Assembly: GCF_020686945.1 (NCBI RefSeq)
Contig: NZ_JAJEPR010000053.1
Span: 1-15,797, forward strand
Length of the DNA: 15,797 nucleotides
Direction of reading: 5' to 3'
Source: Limivivens faecihominis
Lineage (GTDB): Bacteria > Bacillota > Clostridia > Lachnospirales > Lachnospiraceae
Shown piece after piece: positions 1 to 6,991 of the stretch (its first letter is position 1; each line of letters starts with the position of its first letter). Below the pieces are notes generated by a model. It was given only the letters and a program-made list of their open reading frames with translations, was not told the DNA's origin and made no database searches. The translations under genes and the position numbers were made by a program.

Positions 1-76
1 GTTTGGCGGGTCCCAAGTTCAAAAGCCTTATCGTGCAAGCACGAACGGCTTTTTGAGCTTTTGACCCTGGCATCAT
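1..76. repeat. Interspersed hairpin repeat, right end (copy A)
   Basis: This is the right-hand part of a repeat also present at 4715-4885 (copy B) and, as a left end, at 15721-15797 (copy C). Position 1 here aligns with 4811 in copy B. Shared blocks include the 16-mer at 32-47, identical to 4842-4857. A hairpin is formed by 16-27 and 47-59, with an inner CGTGC/GCACG stem. The copy ends with CTTTTGACCCTGGCATCAT (58-76), whose reverse complement matches the start of copy C at 16 of 19 positions, as terminal inverted repeats would. No protein is encoded. Whether it is a MITE-like element or a structured regulatory element is undecided. Confidence 0.75.
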
Positions 77-123
77 TTTATTGAATCGCTATAGAACCTA
101 TGTTCGTTTCTTTGCCTGTGTCT

Positions 124-152
124 ATAGTAGTATAAAATTTGCCGATTGTCAA
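124..152 (-). promoter_or_regulatory. Strong sigma-A-type promoter directed leftward, out of the window
   Basis: On the minus strand the -35 is TTGACA (147-152), the spacer is 17 bases and the -10 is TACTAT (124-129). Start of transcription is expected near 117. The transcript would run through the repeat at 76-1 into a gene beyond the left edge, so the repeat would lie in its leader. The rest of 77-218 holds no gene that I can support. Confidence 0.7.
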
Positions 153-218
153 TCATTTTTTCTGGCTGTGGAATGGTTTTGGCAGATATGCCGGAAGGGG
201 TTTTGTTTTTTATATAGA

Positions 219-248
219 AAGAGCAGCCGGATGGCTTCGGCTGCTCTT
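219..248 (-). terminator. Hairpin terminator of the ABC-topB operon
   Basis: A perfect 11-bp stem (219-229 with 238-248, AAGAGCAGCCG arms) with an 8-base loop lies 26 bases past the stop of the last gene of the leftward operon. The minus-strand sequence after it is T-rich (TCTATATA) but has no clean T run, so termination is likely but perhaps not complete. Confidence 0.65.
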
Positions 249-274
249 ATTATAAACGTTTCTTATGTTTCAAG

Positions 275-943
275 TCAATATTTTTCTACGACTTCGCCCT
301 GTTTCTTGTAGATGCTTCCTGCCGGAACCACGCCGCGGACGGAGGAAAGCGGATAAATATTGGAATCGTGGCCGATGACTGTGCCCGGATTCAGGACGGA
401 ACCGCAGCCTACTTCCACGCGGTCGCCCAGCATGGCGCCGAATTTCTTAAGGCCTGTCTCGATTTTTTCCTCTCCGGCTTTGACTACCACGAGTTTTTTA
501 TCGGATTTCACATTGGAAGTGATGGAGCCTGCTCCCATATGAGCCTTGTAACCCAGGATGGAATCTCCCACATAGTTATAATGGGGCACCTGCACCTTGT
601 TGAAAAGCACCACGTTTTTGAGCTCTGTAGAGTTTCCCACGACAGCGCCCTCTCCTACGATGGCGTTTCCCCGGATAAATGCACAGTGGCGTACTTCGGC
701 GTCTTTCCCGATGATGACGTTTTCACCGATAAAAGCCGTAGGCGCTACTTTGGCTGACCGTGCAATCCAGACGTTGCCTTCTCTTTTTTCGTACTCTTCT
801 TCGCTCAAGGTGTTTCCGAGAGCCACGATAAAATCTTTGATTTTTCCCAGAACCTCCCAGGGATACTCTGCTCCTTCAAAAAGCTCTGCCGCAATGGTTT
901 CCTTCAGATCATAAAGATTTTCGATTTTACACGTTTCCATCAT
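275..943 (-). CDS. Left-handed beta-helix (hexapeptide) acyltransferase-like protein, GlmU C-terminal type
   Basis: The 222-residue protein has a helical N-terminal segment (about 1-55) followed by a left-handed beta-helix of hexapeptide repeats (about 58-215). Residues 121-144 (HYNYVGDSILG, then HMGAGSITSN) resemble the acetyltransferase part of GlmU, which acetylates glucosamine-1-phosphate. The roughly 230-residue uridylyltransferase domain of true GlmU is absent, so a name such as UDP-GlcNAc pyrophosphorylase would mislead. Substrate is unknown; a sugar-phosphate or nucleotide-sugar acyl or nucleotidyl partner is plausible. The start at 943 overlaps the topB stop by four bases (ATGA), and AAGGAGG sits about 10 bases upstream inside topB, so the two are translationally coupled. 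An ATG follows immediately at 940. It is the last gene of the operon. Confidence 0.8.
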   Translation of the reverse strand: MMETCKIENLYDLKETIAAELFEGAEYPWEVLGKIKDFIVALGNTLSEEEYEKREGNVWIARSAKVAPTAFIGENVIIGKDAEVRHCAFIRGNAIVGEGAVVGNSTELKNVVLFNKVQVPHYNYVGDSILGYKAHMGAGSITSNVKSDKKLVVVKAGEEKIETGLKKFGAMLGDRVEVGCGSVLNPGTVIGHDSNIYPLSSVRGVVPAGSIYKKQGEVVEKY

Positions 944-2988
944 ACTGTCTGTTCCTCCTTTTTGGCTGCTGCCCGTCTTGGAGCGGGCTTCGTTGTTTTC
1001 TGATAATAGGTTGAGAGCTGGTCGAACATGCCCTTGAGGGCCGTCTGATAGTTTCCTGCCATGACCTGATCCGTATGGCGGCGGATGAACGTCGTCAGCT
1101 TCACCATGTATTCCTCCTGGGAAATGGTTCCCTCCGCCACATAGGTCAGACCCTTCTCCCAGCTGGCCGTAAGCTCCGGGTTCAAAAGCGACCGGATGGA
1201 TACGTTGACCACACAGAAGATCATCTCACCGAGCTGGGTCGGTGTCAATACCTGAGTTTTCTTATTTAATGCCAGATACTTGTTCGCTACCAGTTTTTTC
1301 AGGATCTCCGCCCGAGTCGCGCTGGTGCCGATGCCGCTTCCCTTGATCTGGGAACGGAGCTCCTCATCCTCGATAAGAGACCCCGCATTTTCCATGGCAA
1401 GGATCATGGAACCGGAATTGTAACGCTTGGGCGGCGAGGTCTCGCCTTCCTTGATGCTTAAGCCTTTCACCGGAAGGATGCTTCCTTTTTTAAGGGCGGA
1501 AAGGGCATTCAAAAGGGCCGGATCTGCATCCAGGTTTTCACCGTCGCCTTCCGTGTTCTTTTTTTCCTTCGGCATCCCGGCCACCTTGAGATATCCCGGC
1601 TCCTGTAAAATACGGAAATTGGAGAAAAAACGCTCCTTTCCGATCATGGAAACCAGGTTGACCTTCTGATAGACCGCCGGCGGATAAAAGATACTTAAGA
1701 ACCGCCGCACAATCATCTCATAAATTTTCGCCCCGTGGCCGCCGACGGACCGGAGGGCAGAGAGCCCCTGACCCGTGGGAATAATGGCGTAGTGGTCGGT
1801 GATCTGCTTATCATTGACATAGCGCGTGGAGGCGATCTTTTTATAGGCTTCCCCAGCCAGAACCTCCTGCACGAAACCGCCCGCATAGTCAAGAGCCGCA
1901 AGTCCGCGGATATTTTTATAGATTTCCTTGGACACTGCCGTGGAAAGGACTCTGGCATCGGTTCTCGGGTAAGTCACCAGCTTTTTTTCGTAGAGCTCCT
2001 GGACGATTTTCAGCGTCTCGTCCGGACTGATTTTCAGATATCTGGAACACTCATTCTGAAGCTCCGCGAGGTTATAGAGAAGCGGCGGATTTTTTGTCTC
2101 CCGTTTCTTTTCTATGCGCTCCAGAACTGCCTGCAGGGGCTGATTTTTCTCCAGAATACGGATCAGTTCCTTCGCATCCTTCTCTTCCTTGAAACCATTT
2201 TCCTTGTAAAGCTTCGGGGACTGGTACCAGTCAGAGCCCTGAACTGCCCGAAATTCTCCCGGAAACTCCTTTCCATCGCCGAGGCTCTGTGTAGCTACCA
2301 CGCGGTAGAAGGGCGTTTTCACGAAATTCCGGATCTCCCATTCCCGACGGACCACCATGCCCAGCACGCAGGTCATAACCCGGCCCACGGAGATCACGGT
2401 ATAACGCGTTCCCAGATAATTTGAGATGGCATTTCCGTATTTCAACGAGAGAAGCCTGGAAAAATTGATTCCCATGAGGTAATCTTCCTTGGCCCTCAGA
2501 TAGGCGGAGCTGGCGAGATTGTCGTACTCGGAAAGATCCTTCGCTGTCTGAATCCCGTGAAGGATCTCCTCCTCCGTCTGCGAATCGATCCAGACTCTTT
2601 TCCGTACCTTGCCTTTGACTCCGGCCATTTGCTCCACGAGGCGGTAGATGTATTCTCCCTCCCGCCCGGAATCGGTACAGACATAGATCGCGTCCACGTC
2701 CTTCCTTTTCAGAAGGCCGCTGACGATCTGAAACTGCTTTTTCACCGACGGAATCACCTCATAGAGGAATTTTTCCGGGATAAAAGGCAGGGTCGCGAGA
2801 CTCCAGCGCTTGTATTTCTCGTCGTAGACCTCCGGATAACTCATGGTCACCAGATGACCGACGCACCAGGTCACCACGGAATCCTCACTCTCCAGATAGC
2901 CGTCTTTACGGACGCTGTTTACACGGAGAGCCTTGGCAAATTCCTGGGCCACGCTGGGTTTCTCCGCAATATATAATGATTTTCCCAT
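940..2988 (-). CDS. topB: DNA topoisomerase III (type IA)
   Basis: This 682-residue cytoplasmic enzyme cuts and rejoins single DNA strands, relaxing and decatenating DNA. The Toprim domain opens with IAEKPSVA (E9) and carries TDSGREGE (105-112), the DxGREGE variant of the acidic metal-binding motif. The catalytic tyrosine lies in LVTYPRTDAR (Y340). The C-terminal gate region includes SGIGTSATRAEILKKL. No cysteine zinc fingers follow; the protein ends in a short Lys/Arg/Ala-rich tail. Length fits TopB (about 650-700). The start codon directly abuts the permease stop (TGA-ATG), with AAGGAA about 8 bases upstream. Linkage to an ABC exporter is by transcription only; no functional link is visible. 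Identification is secure. Confidence 0.96.
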   Translation of the reverse strand: MGKSLYIAEKPSVAQEFAKALRVNSVRKDGYLESEDSVVTWCVGHLVTMSYPEVYDEKYKRWSLATLPFIPEKFLYEVIPSVKKQFQIVSGLLKRKDVDAIYVCTDSGREGEYIYRLVEQMAGVKGKVRKRVWIDSQTEEEILHGIQTAKDLSEYDNLASSAYLRAKEDYLMGINFSRLLSLKYGNAISNYLGTRYTVISVGRVMTCVLGMVVRREWEIRNFVKTPFYRVVATQSLGDGKEFPGEFRAVQGSDWYQSPKLYKENGFKEEKDAKELIRILEKNQPLQAVLERIEKKRETKNPPLLYNLAELQNECSRYLKISPDETLKIVQELYEKKLVTYPRTDARVLSTAVSKEIYKNIRGLAALDYAGGFVQEVLAGEAYKKIASTRYVNDKQITDHYAIIPTGQGLSALRSVGGHGAKIYEMIVRRFLSIFYPPAVYQKVNLVSMIGKERFFSNFRILQEPGYLKVAGMPKEKKNTEGDGENLDADPALLNALSALKKGSILPVKGLSIKEGETSPPKRYNSGSMILAMENAGSLIEDEELRSQIKGSGIGTSATRAEILKKLVANKYLALNKKTQVLTPTQLGEMIFCVVNVSIRSLLNPELTASWEKGLTYVAEGTISQEEYMVKLTTFIRRHTDQVMAGNYQTALKGMFDQLSTYYQKTTKPAPRRAAAKKEEQTV

Positions 2989-3813
2989 TCAACTAATTCC
3001 TTTTCTTCCAAACTGTAGATCTTTTTTCCGAAAAATCAGAAAAGCAAAGCCATAAAAGACGAGCCCCAAAAGCAGAAGAAAAGCTGCTGCCAGAGCTCCA
3101 TTTCCTGCGCCAAACCGTTCTGGACGCAGAACCGAAAATACTGCGAGATTTCCCGGGAGCTCCAGGATTCCTCCTAAATTTCCAAGGAGATAGAGCACAA
3201 AGCTCAGTCCCGTAAGGCCCCAGAGAAACAGAGCACGCAGCTTTTTCCCCATTCCGGAGCAGGAAATCAGAAAACCGAAGGCCCCCAGCACAAACTGGAT
3301 GGCAAAGGCTCCCAGGCCCAGAAAAAGGAACTCCATAATCTCAAGCTCTCCCGGACGCAGAAGCTCCGCAAAGAGAACGCCGGCTCCCATGGAAACAGCC
3401 AGCATCGCAAACTGACCGAAAACAAGAGAAAACGCTTCCGTGCGGATCACTTTTTCCCGTCCTAAAGGGGTTGCTATGTAGACGATGAGCCTGCCGCTCT
3501 CCATTCCCTCCGCCACCAGCTCTTCCGCCCGGCGAAGCGTGTATACCGTCGGGAGCAGAAGCGCCCAGAAACCGAAGAAAACAGTGGCGACTGTGCCGGA
3601 GACCGAAGGATCCGTAAGTTTCAGAGAAACCAGCTTCAAGGCCGGGTCCAGGAAATATTCTTCCAGTCCCAGAAGGAGGCTTTCGCCGGTGGGCACGCAG
3701 GACAGGATCAGAAGAGCCAGAATCAGGCAGAGGGCCAGCTCGATGCCGCACCATTTTTTCCAGGTCTCTTTTATATTTTCCAGAAATACAGGCGAACTAA
3801 CCACGGATCTCAC
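2989..3813 (-). CDS. ABC-2 type transporter permease
   Basis: The 274-residue integral membrane protein has six predicted helices, at about 24-41, 75-95, 128-150, 158-182, 192-214 and 240-262. This topology and the long extracytoplasmic stretch between helices 1 and 2 fit the NosY/ABC-2 permease group, which forms exporters with one ATPase partner. It starts 17 bases inside the ATPase gene at 3797-4681, so the two are coupled and form one transporter. The substrate is not deducible. The cytoplasmic loop after helix 2 has RLIVYIATPLGREKVIRTEA, typical of the coupling region in this family. The stop is immediately followed by the topB start. Confidence 0.85.
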   Translation of the reverse strand: MRSVVSSPVFLENIKETWKKWCGIELALCLILALLILSCVPTGESLLLGLEEYFLDPALKLVSLKLTDPSVSGTVATVFFGFWALLLPTVYTLRRAEELVAEGMESGRLIVYIATPLGREKVIRTEAFSLVFGQFAMLAVSMGAGVLFAELLRPGELEIMEFLFLGLGAFAIQFVLGAFGFLISCSGMGKKLRALFLWGLTGLSFVLYLLGNLGGILELPGNLAVFSVLRPERFGAGNGALAAAFLLLLGLVFYGFAFLIFRKKDLQFGRKGIS

Positions 3814-4681
3814 CTCCGTAATAATGAATAAACAGCACTTCTATGGGCTGATGAACCTTCTCCCAGCCCATGAGATGATACTTTTCAAGGACAGGAAGGA
3901 AAGGAGTCAGCTCTCCGGTCACGGCCACCGTCACCTGACTGCCGCAGACGCCCTGGACCTCCACATTTTCTTTCAGAAAGCCCACAGCCTCCTGCTCGGA
4001 GGAAAAGGTCAGGATATAGCTCTGCCGCTTCTGCCGGCGAAGAGCCGCCACATCGTCAATGTTTACCAGATTGCCTCTTCGCAGCATTCCGATCCGGTCG
4101 CAGCAGCGCTCCATCTCCTCAAACTCTCTCGAAGCCCAGACCACGGATTTTCCTTTTTCTTTCTCTTCCCGGATCAGCTCCGCCAGGCAGTGGCGGGCGG
4201 CCTGATCCAGATCCCTCGTCGGTTCGTCCAGAAGCACTACCCGGGGGTCGTGGACAAGAGCTCCCGCAATGCCCAGCTTTTTCTTATCCATAGGAGAAAG
4301 CTTCGTAATCTTTTCCTCCAGATTCAGCCCCAGCCTCTGGGCGGTACGGATGCCTTTTTCTATACTTTTTCTCTCCCGCACGGCTGTCTGGAACCTCAGA
4401 TACTGAAGGCCCGTCATGGCTGTGGGAAATTCCGGCTGCTCCGGCAGATAACCGATCTGACAGGGCAGATCCTTCGCATGGTCATGGCAGTTTCTTCCAT
4501 CTACAGAGCACCAGCCGTTTCCCGGGGTGGAAAAACCCAGGAGCAAAGAAAATATCGTTGTCTTGCCGGAATTTTCCGGTCCCAGAAGACCGAACACCTC
4601 CCCGTCGGTAATCTCAAAGGACAGATCGAACACCCCTCTGCCTGTCCCGTAACTTTTTGTCAGGTTTCTAAAACGGATCAT
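3797..4681 (-). CDS. ABC transporter ATP-binding protein with degenerate signature and switch motifs
   Basis: This 294-residue cytoplasmic subunit pairs with the permease at 2989-3813. The Walker A motif is GPENSGKTT (34-42) and Walker B is VVLLDEP (148-154); both are intact. The ABC signature reads LSPMDKKKL (128-136) instead of LSGGQ, and the position of the switch histidine is arginine (WASREFEE, R185). The C-terminal part (about 205-294) is the extra domain seen in ABC-2 ATPases, ending EVLFIHYYGGE. MIRFRNLTKSYG is a normal family start; the best ribosome site, GAGGGG, lies about 14 bases upstream, which is long. The protein may hydrolyse ATP poorly or be tuned differently, but the intact Walker motifs argue against a pseudogene. 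First gene of the operon. Confidence 0.88.
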   Translation of the reverse strand: MIRFRNLTKSYGTGRGVFDLSFEITDGEVFGLLGPENSGKTTIFSLLLGFSTPGNGWCSVDGRNCHDHAKDLPCQIGYLPEQPEFPTAMTGLQYLRFQTAVRERKSIEKGIRTAQRLGLNLEEKITKLSPMDKKKLGIAGALVHDPRVVLLDEPTRDLDQAARHCLAELIREEKEKGKSVVWASREFEEMERCCDRIGMLRRGNLVNIDDVAALRRQKRQSYILTFSSEQEAVGFLKENVEVQGVCGSQVTVAVTGELTPFLPVLEKYHLMGWEKVHQPIEVLFIHYYGGEIRG

Positions 4682-4714
4682 ATTTTATGGTCGTTCCCCT
4701 CTTTGGTATCATTT

Positions 4715-4885
4715 ATGATGCTTACAAATTGCTCCTCCGCAAAGCAGCTCCCGCAATTTTGCAAACATTCGAAATCCGCTGATTTACTGCGTAAATCGCT
4801 GCTTTCTCATGTTTAGCTGGTCTTAAGCTAAGCCTTATCTCCGTGCAAGCACGAACGAAGGCTTAGTTTTCGACACTTGCATCAT
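4715..4885. repeat. Interspersed hairpin repeat, complete copy (copy B)
   Basis: This 171-base non-coding unit is bounded by ATGATGC and GCATCAT. It contains three hairpins: a 5' AATTGC...GCAATT structure (about 4728-4757), GATTTAC-TGC-GTAAATC (around 4780-4796), and CTAAGCCTT/AAGGCTTAG (4828-4836 with 4858-4866) enclosing a CGTGC/GCACG stem. It shares 19 identical bases (4739-4757) with copy C at 15779-15797 and 16 (4842-4857) with copy A. It sits between the asd terminator and the ABC-topB operon. It lacks the GGGTCAAAAG outer block seen in copies A and C, so it is a diverged or internally shortened copy. The rest of the 4682-4977 gap holds only the asd terminator and the ATPase leader. Confidence 0.75.
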
Positions 4886-4934
4886 TGTATCGAATTTTTA
4901 GACAAATTACAACCCCTCCAAAAAAGCCGTAAAG

Positions 4935-4961
4935 AAAAACCTCCGGCATTTCTGCCGGAGG
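4935..4961 (-). terminator. Rho-independent terminator of asd
   Basis: A perfect 9-bp GC-rich stem (CCTCCGGCA 4940-4948 with TGCCGGAGG 4953-4961), a 4-base loop and a run of five T on the minus strand (4939-4935) follow the asd stop by 16 bases. This is a textbook intrinsic terminator. Confidence 0.92.
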
Positions 4962-4977
4962 CAAATTGCTCAATCTC

Positions 4978-6063
4978 TTATTTTGCCTGAATGTAACCCT
5001 TTGCTTTCAGAGTCTCTGCACAGAGTACGGCTCCGCCTGCTGCACCGCGGACCGTGTTGTGAGACAGACCGACGAATTTCCAGTCGTAAACGGTATCCTC
5101 TCTCAGACGGCCGATGGAAACGCCCATGCCGTTCTCATAGTTGACATCGAGAGCTACCTGGGGACGATTGTCCTCCTCCATGTAGCGGATGAACTGCTTC
5201 GGAGCGCTGGGAAGGTTCAGCTCCTGCGGAAGACCCTTGAAGTTCACCAGACGGTCGATCAGCTCCTCTTTGGTCGGTTTCTTTCTGAATTTCACAAAAA
5301 CAGCGGCGGTATGACCGTTCAGCACCGGAACACGGATGCACTGGCAGGTGATCACCGGGCTGGCAGCCGGAACGATTACACCATCCTCAATCTTACCCCA
5401 GAGACGAAGCGGCTCCTTCTCGCTCTTCTCCTCCTCACCTGAAATGAAGGGAATGATGTTTCCGACCATCTCCGGCCAGTCCTTGAAGGTCTTTCCTGCT
5501 CCGGAAATGGCCTGATAGGTGGTGGCTACCACTTCGTAGGGCTCGAACTCTTTCCATGCAGTCAGAACCGGTGCGTAGCTCTGAATGGAGCAATTCGGTT
5601 TTACTGCGATAAAGCCTCTGGTGGTTCCCAGACGTTTCTTCTGATGCTCGATGACCTCGAAGTGCTCCGGGTTGATCTCCGGCACTACCATGGGAACGTC
5701 CGGTGTCCAGCGGTGAGCGCTGTTGTTGGAAACGACCGGAGTCTCAGTCTTTGCATAGGCTTCCTCGATGGCTTTGATCTCCTCTTTGGACATATCAACT
5801 GCAGAAAATACAAAATCTACGGTGGAAGCAACCTTCTCTACCTCGTTTACATTCATAACGACCAGTTTCTTCACTGCTTCCGGCATCGGAGTATCCATTT
5901 TCCAGCGGCCGCCGACTGCTTCTTCGTAAGTTTTTCCGGCACTTCTGGGGCTTGCTGCCACCGTCACTACCTCAAACCAGGGATGATTTTCCAAAAGGGA
6001 AATGAAACGCTGGCCTACCATTCCGGTAGCGCCAAGGATACCAACTCGTAATTTCTGACTCAT
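4978..6063 (-). CDS. asd: Aspartate-semialdehyde dehydrogenase, fungal/archaeal type
   Basis: The enzyme reduces aspartyl-4-phosphate to aspartate semialdehyde with NADPH, the branch step toward lysine/diaminopimelate, threonine and methionine. The 361-residue form has the nucleotide motif GATGMVGQ (11-18), the catalytic cysteine in KPNCSIQ (C158), and the substrate Arg and catalytic His in CIRVPVLNGH (R244, H251). KPNCS and the overall length match the archaeal/yeast branch rather than the E. coli-like one. An in-frame ATG at 6114 would add 17 residues, but it has no ribosome site; the ATG at 6063 follows GAGGAG by about 10 bases and begins MSQKLRVGILGATG as the family does. It has its own promoter and terminator, so it is monocistronic. 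Confidence 0.95.
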   Translation of the reverse strand: MSQKLRVGILGATGMVGQRFISLLENHPWFEVVTVAASPRSAGKTYEEAVGGRWKMDTPMPEAVKKLVVMNVNEVEKVASTVDFVFSAVDMSKEEIKAIEEAYAKTETPVVSNNSAHRWTPDVPMVVPEINPEHFEVIEHQKKRLGTTRGFIAVKPNCSIQSYAPVLTAWKEFEPYEVVATTYQAISGAGKTFKDWPEMVGNIIPFISGEEEKSEKEPLRLWGKIEDGVIVPAASPVITCQCIRVPVLNGHTAAVFVKFRKKPTKEELIDRLVNFKGLPQELNLPSAPKQFIRYMEEDNRPQVALDVNYENGMGVSIGRLREDTVYDWKFVGLSHNTVRGAAGGAVLCAETLKAKGYIQAK

Positions 6064-6134
6064 TTTTCTAATCTCCTCATTCGCGTGCCGCTTGTCTTTG
6101 TGTTGCGTACACATGTTTTTGTATTATGGATGTG

Positions 6135-6163
6135 ATAATATACCACTTTTTCAAAAAAATCAA
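6135..6163 (-). promoter_or_regulatory. Promoter of asd
   Basis: On the minus strand: -35 TTGATT (6158-6163), 17-base spacer containing an A/T-rich stretch, -10 TATTAT (6135-6140). Predicted start near 6128 gives a leader of about 65 bases. That leader is too short for a lysine riboswitch or T-box and shows neither. Confidence 0.75.
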
Positions 6164-6209
6164 GCTTTTCTTTAATCTTTTACAGTTTACCACACTGACG
6201 CGGGTTCAG

Positions 6210-6872
6210 TCAACCTTCCTGCCCCGCTTTTTCCGCGGCCGCCCGCTTCTGCTCCTCCCGCTCTCTCCGGGAAAAAACGCAGCCGCAGTAGTCCTGCCGG
6301 TAAAGTCCATACTCCGCCGAAAGCTCGATGGAGCGTTTGTATCCCTCTTTCTTCTTAAAATCCGTGGGCAGCCAGACCACTCCGCTCTCCTCAGCGCACT
6401 GCTGGCCGATCTCGTTGATCTTCGCTGCATTTTTCAGCGGGCTGATGGTCAGAGTCGTCGTGAAAAAGTCAAAGCCCTTCTCCGCTGCCAGCCGGGCCGC
6501 TTCCTTGAGACGCAGCGCAAAGCAGGCAAAGCACCGTTCACCGCCCTCCGGGATTTTCTCAAGCCCCTTCACTGCCTCATAAAACTGCTTCGGCTCGTAA
6601 ATTCCTTCTATTATATGGATCGGATAGCGGGCAGGAAGTTCTCTCGCCAGACGCTTCTGCTCCTCCACCCGTTTCCGGTATTCCTCCTCCGGGTAAATGT
6701 TCGGATTAAAATAGAAAATCGTGATCTCAAAATAATCCGAAAGATATTCCAGACAGTAACTGCTGCAGGGCGCGCAGCAGCTGTGAAGAAGCAGAGTCGG
6801 AACTTTTTCCTGCGGCAGCTTTTTTAAGATCGCCTCCAGCTCCTTCTGATAATTTCTTTTTATATTGTTCAT
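6210..6872 (-). CDS. queH: Epoxyqueuosine reductase QueH
   Basis: QueH performs the last step of queuosine synthesis, reducing epoxyqueuosine in the wobble base of tRNAs with GUN anticodons; it is the non-cobalamin alternative to QueG. The 220-residue protein shows the family's cysteine pattern: HSCCAPCSSY (C32, C33, C36), ERCFACFALR (C114, C117) and YCGC (C196, C198), which hold the Fe-S cluster and second metal. FNPNIYP (55-61) is also characteristic. The start at 6872 follows AAGGAG by about 10 bases. An upstream in-frame ATG at 6920 overlaps the promoter -10 box, so it cannot be on the transcript. No clean terminator is seen; read-through into asd across about 145 bases is possible. Confidence 0.93.
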   Translation of the reverse strand: MNNIKRNYQKELEAILKKLPQEKVPTLLLHSCCAPCSSYCLEYLSDYFEITIFYFNPNIYPEEEYRKRVEEQKRLARELPARYPIHIIEGIYEPKQFYEAVKGLEKIPEGGERCFACFALRLKEAARLAAEKGFDFFTTTLTISPLKNAAKINEIGQQCAEESGVVWLPTDFKKKEGYKRSIELSAEYGLYRQDYCGCVFSRREREEQKRAAAEKAGQEG

Positions 6873-6894
6873 TTCTTGTATTCTCCTTCGGCGC

Positions 6895-6917
6895 AAGAGC
6901 GCTCTTCGCGTATTATA
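6895..6917 (-). promoter_or_regulatory. queH -10 box with adjoining 12-bp palindrome
   Basis: The minus strand carries a consensus TATAAT (6912-6917); no good -35 lies 17 bases upstream. Transcription would begin near 6905, inside the perfect palindrome AAGAGCGCTCTT (6895-6906). The palindrome could be an operator or a short leader hairpin. The facing gene at 6992 has only weak promoter-like sequence (TTTCCG and AACTAT spaced by 17). Confidence 0.5.
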
Positions 6918-6991
6918 CACCCTTTCCGGAATTTTTCATAGGATAAACTATGCGGGTACACTGCCCGTAAATCTCTGAAACGGAGGTATCC

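Noticed and set aside
81..311. A 76-codon plus-strand frame
   Set aside because: It crosses the outward promoter and the operon terminator and has no ribosome site.
1735..2424. A 229-codon open frame on the plus strand
   Set aside because: It is antisense to the TopB core; the GC-rich third positions of topB create it by chance.
3485..4816. A 443-codon open frame on the plus strand
   Set aside because: It lies opposite the ABC permease and ATPase, which have clear motifs, correct starts and overlapping junctions; its translation is low-complexity and has no ribosome site or domain.
6064..6130. Lysine riboswitch or T-box before asd
   Set aside because: The leader from the predicted start is about 65 bases, far too short, and no T-box or lysine-element motifs are present.
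6194..6210. ACTGA/TCAGT hairpin at the queH stop as a terminator
   Set aside because: The stem is only 5 bp and overlaps the stop codon, with no following T run.
6126..6827. A 233-codon plus-strand frame
   Set aside because: It starts in the asd promoter and runs antisense to queH, whose cysteine motifs are unambiguous.
6918..6991. TPP, FMN or similar riboswitch before the ABC importer
   Set aside because: The leader is under 75 bases and lacks the conserved riboswitch core motifs; only a 5-bp hairpin at about 6952-6967 is seen.
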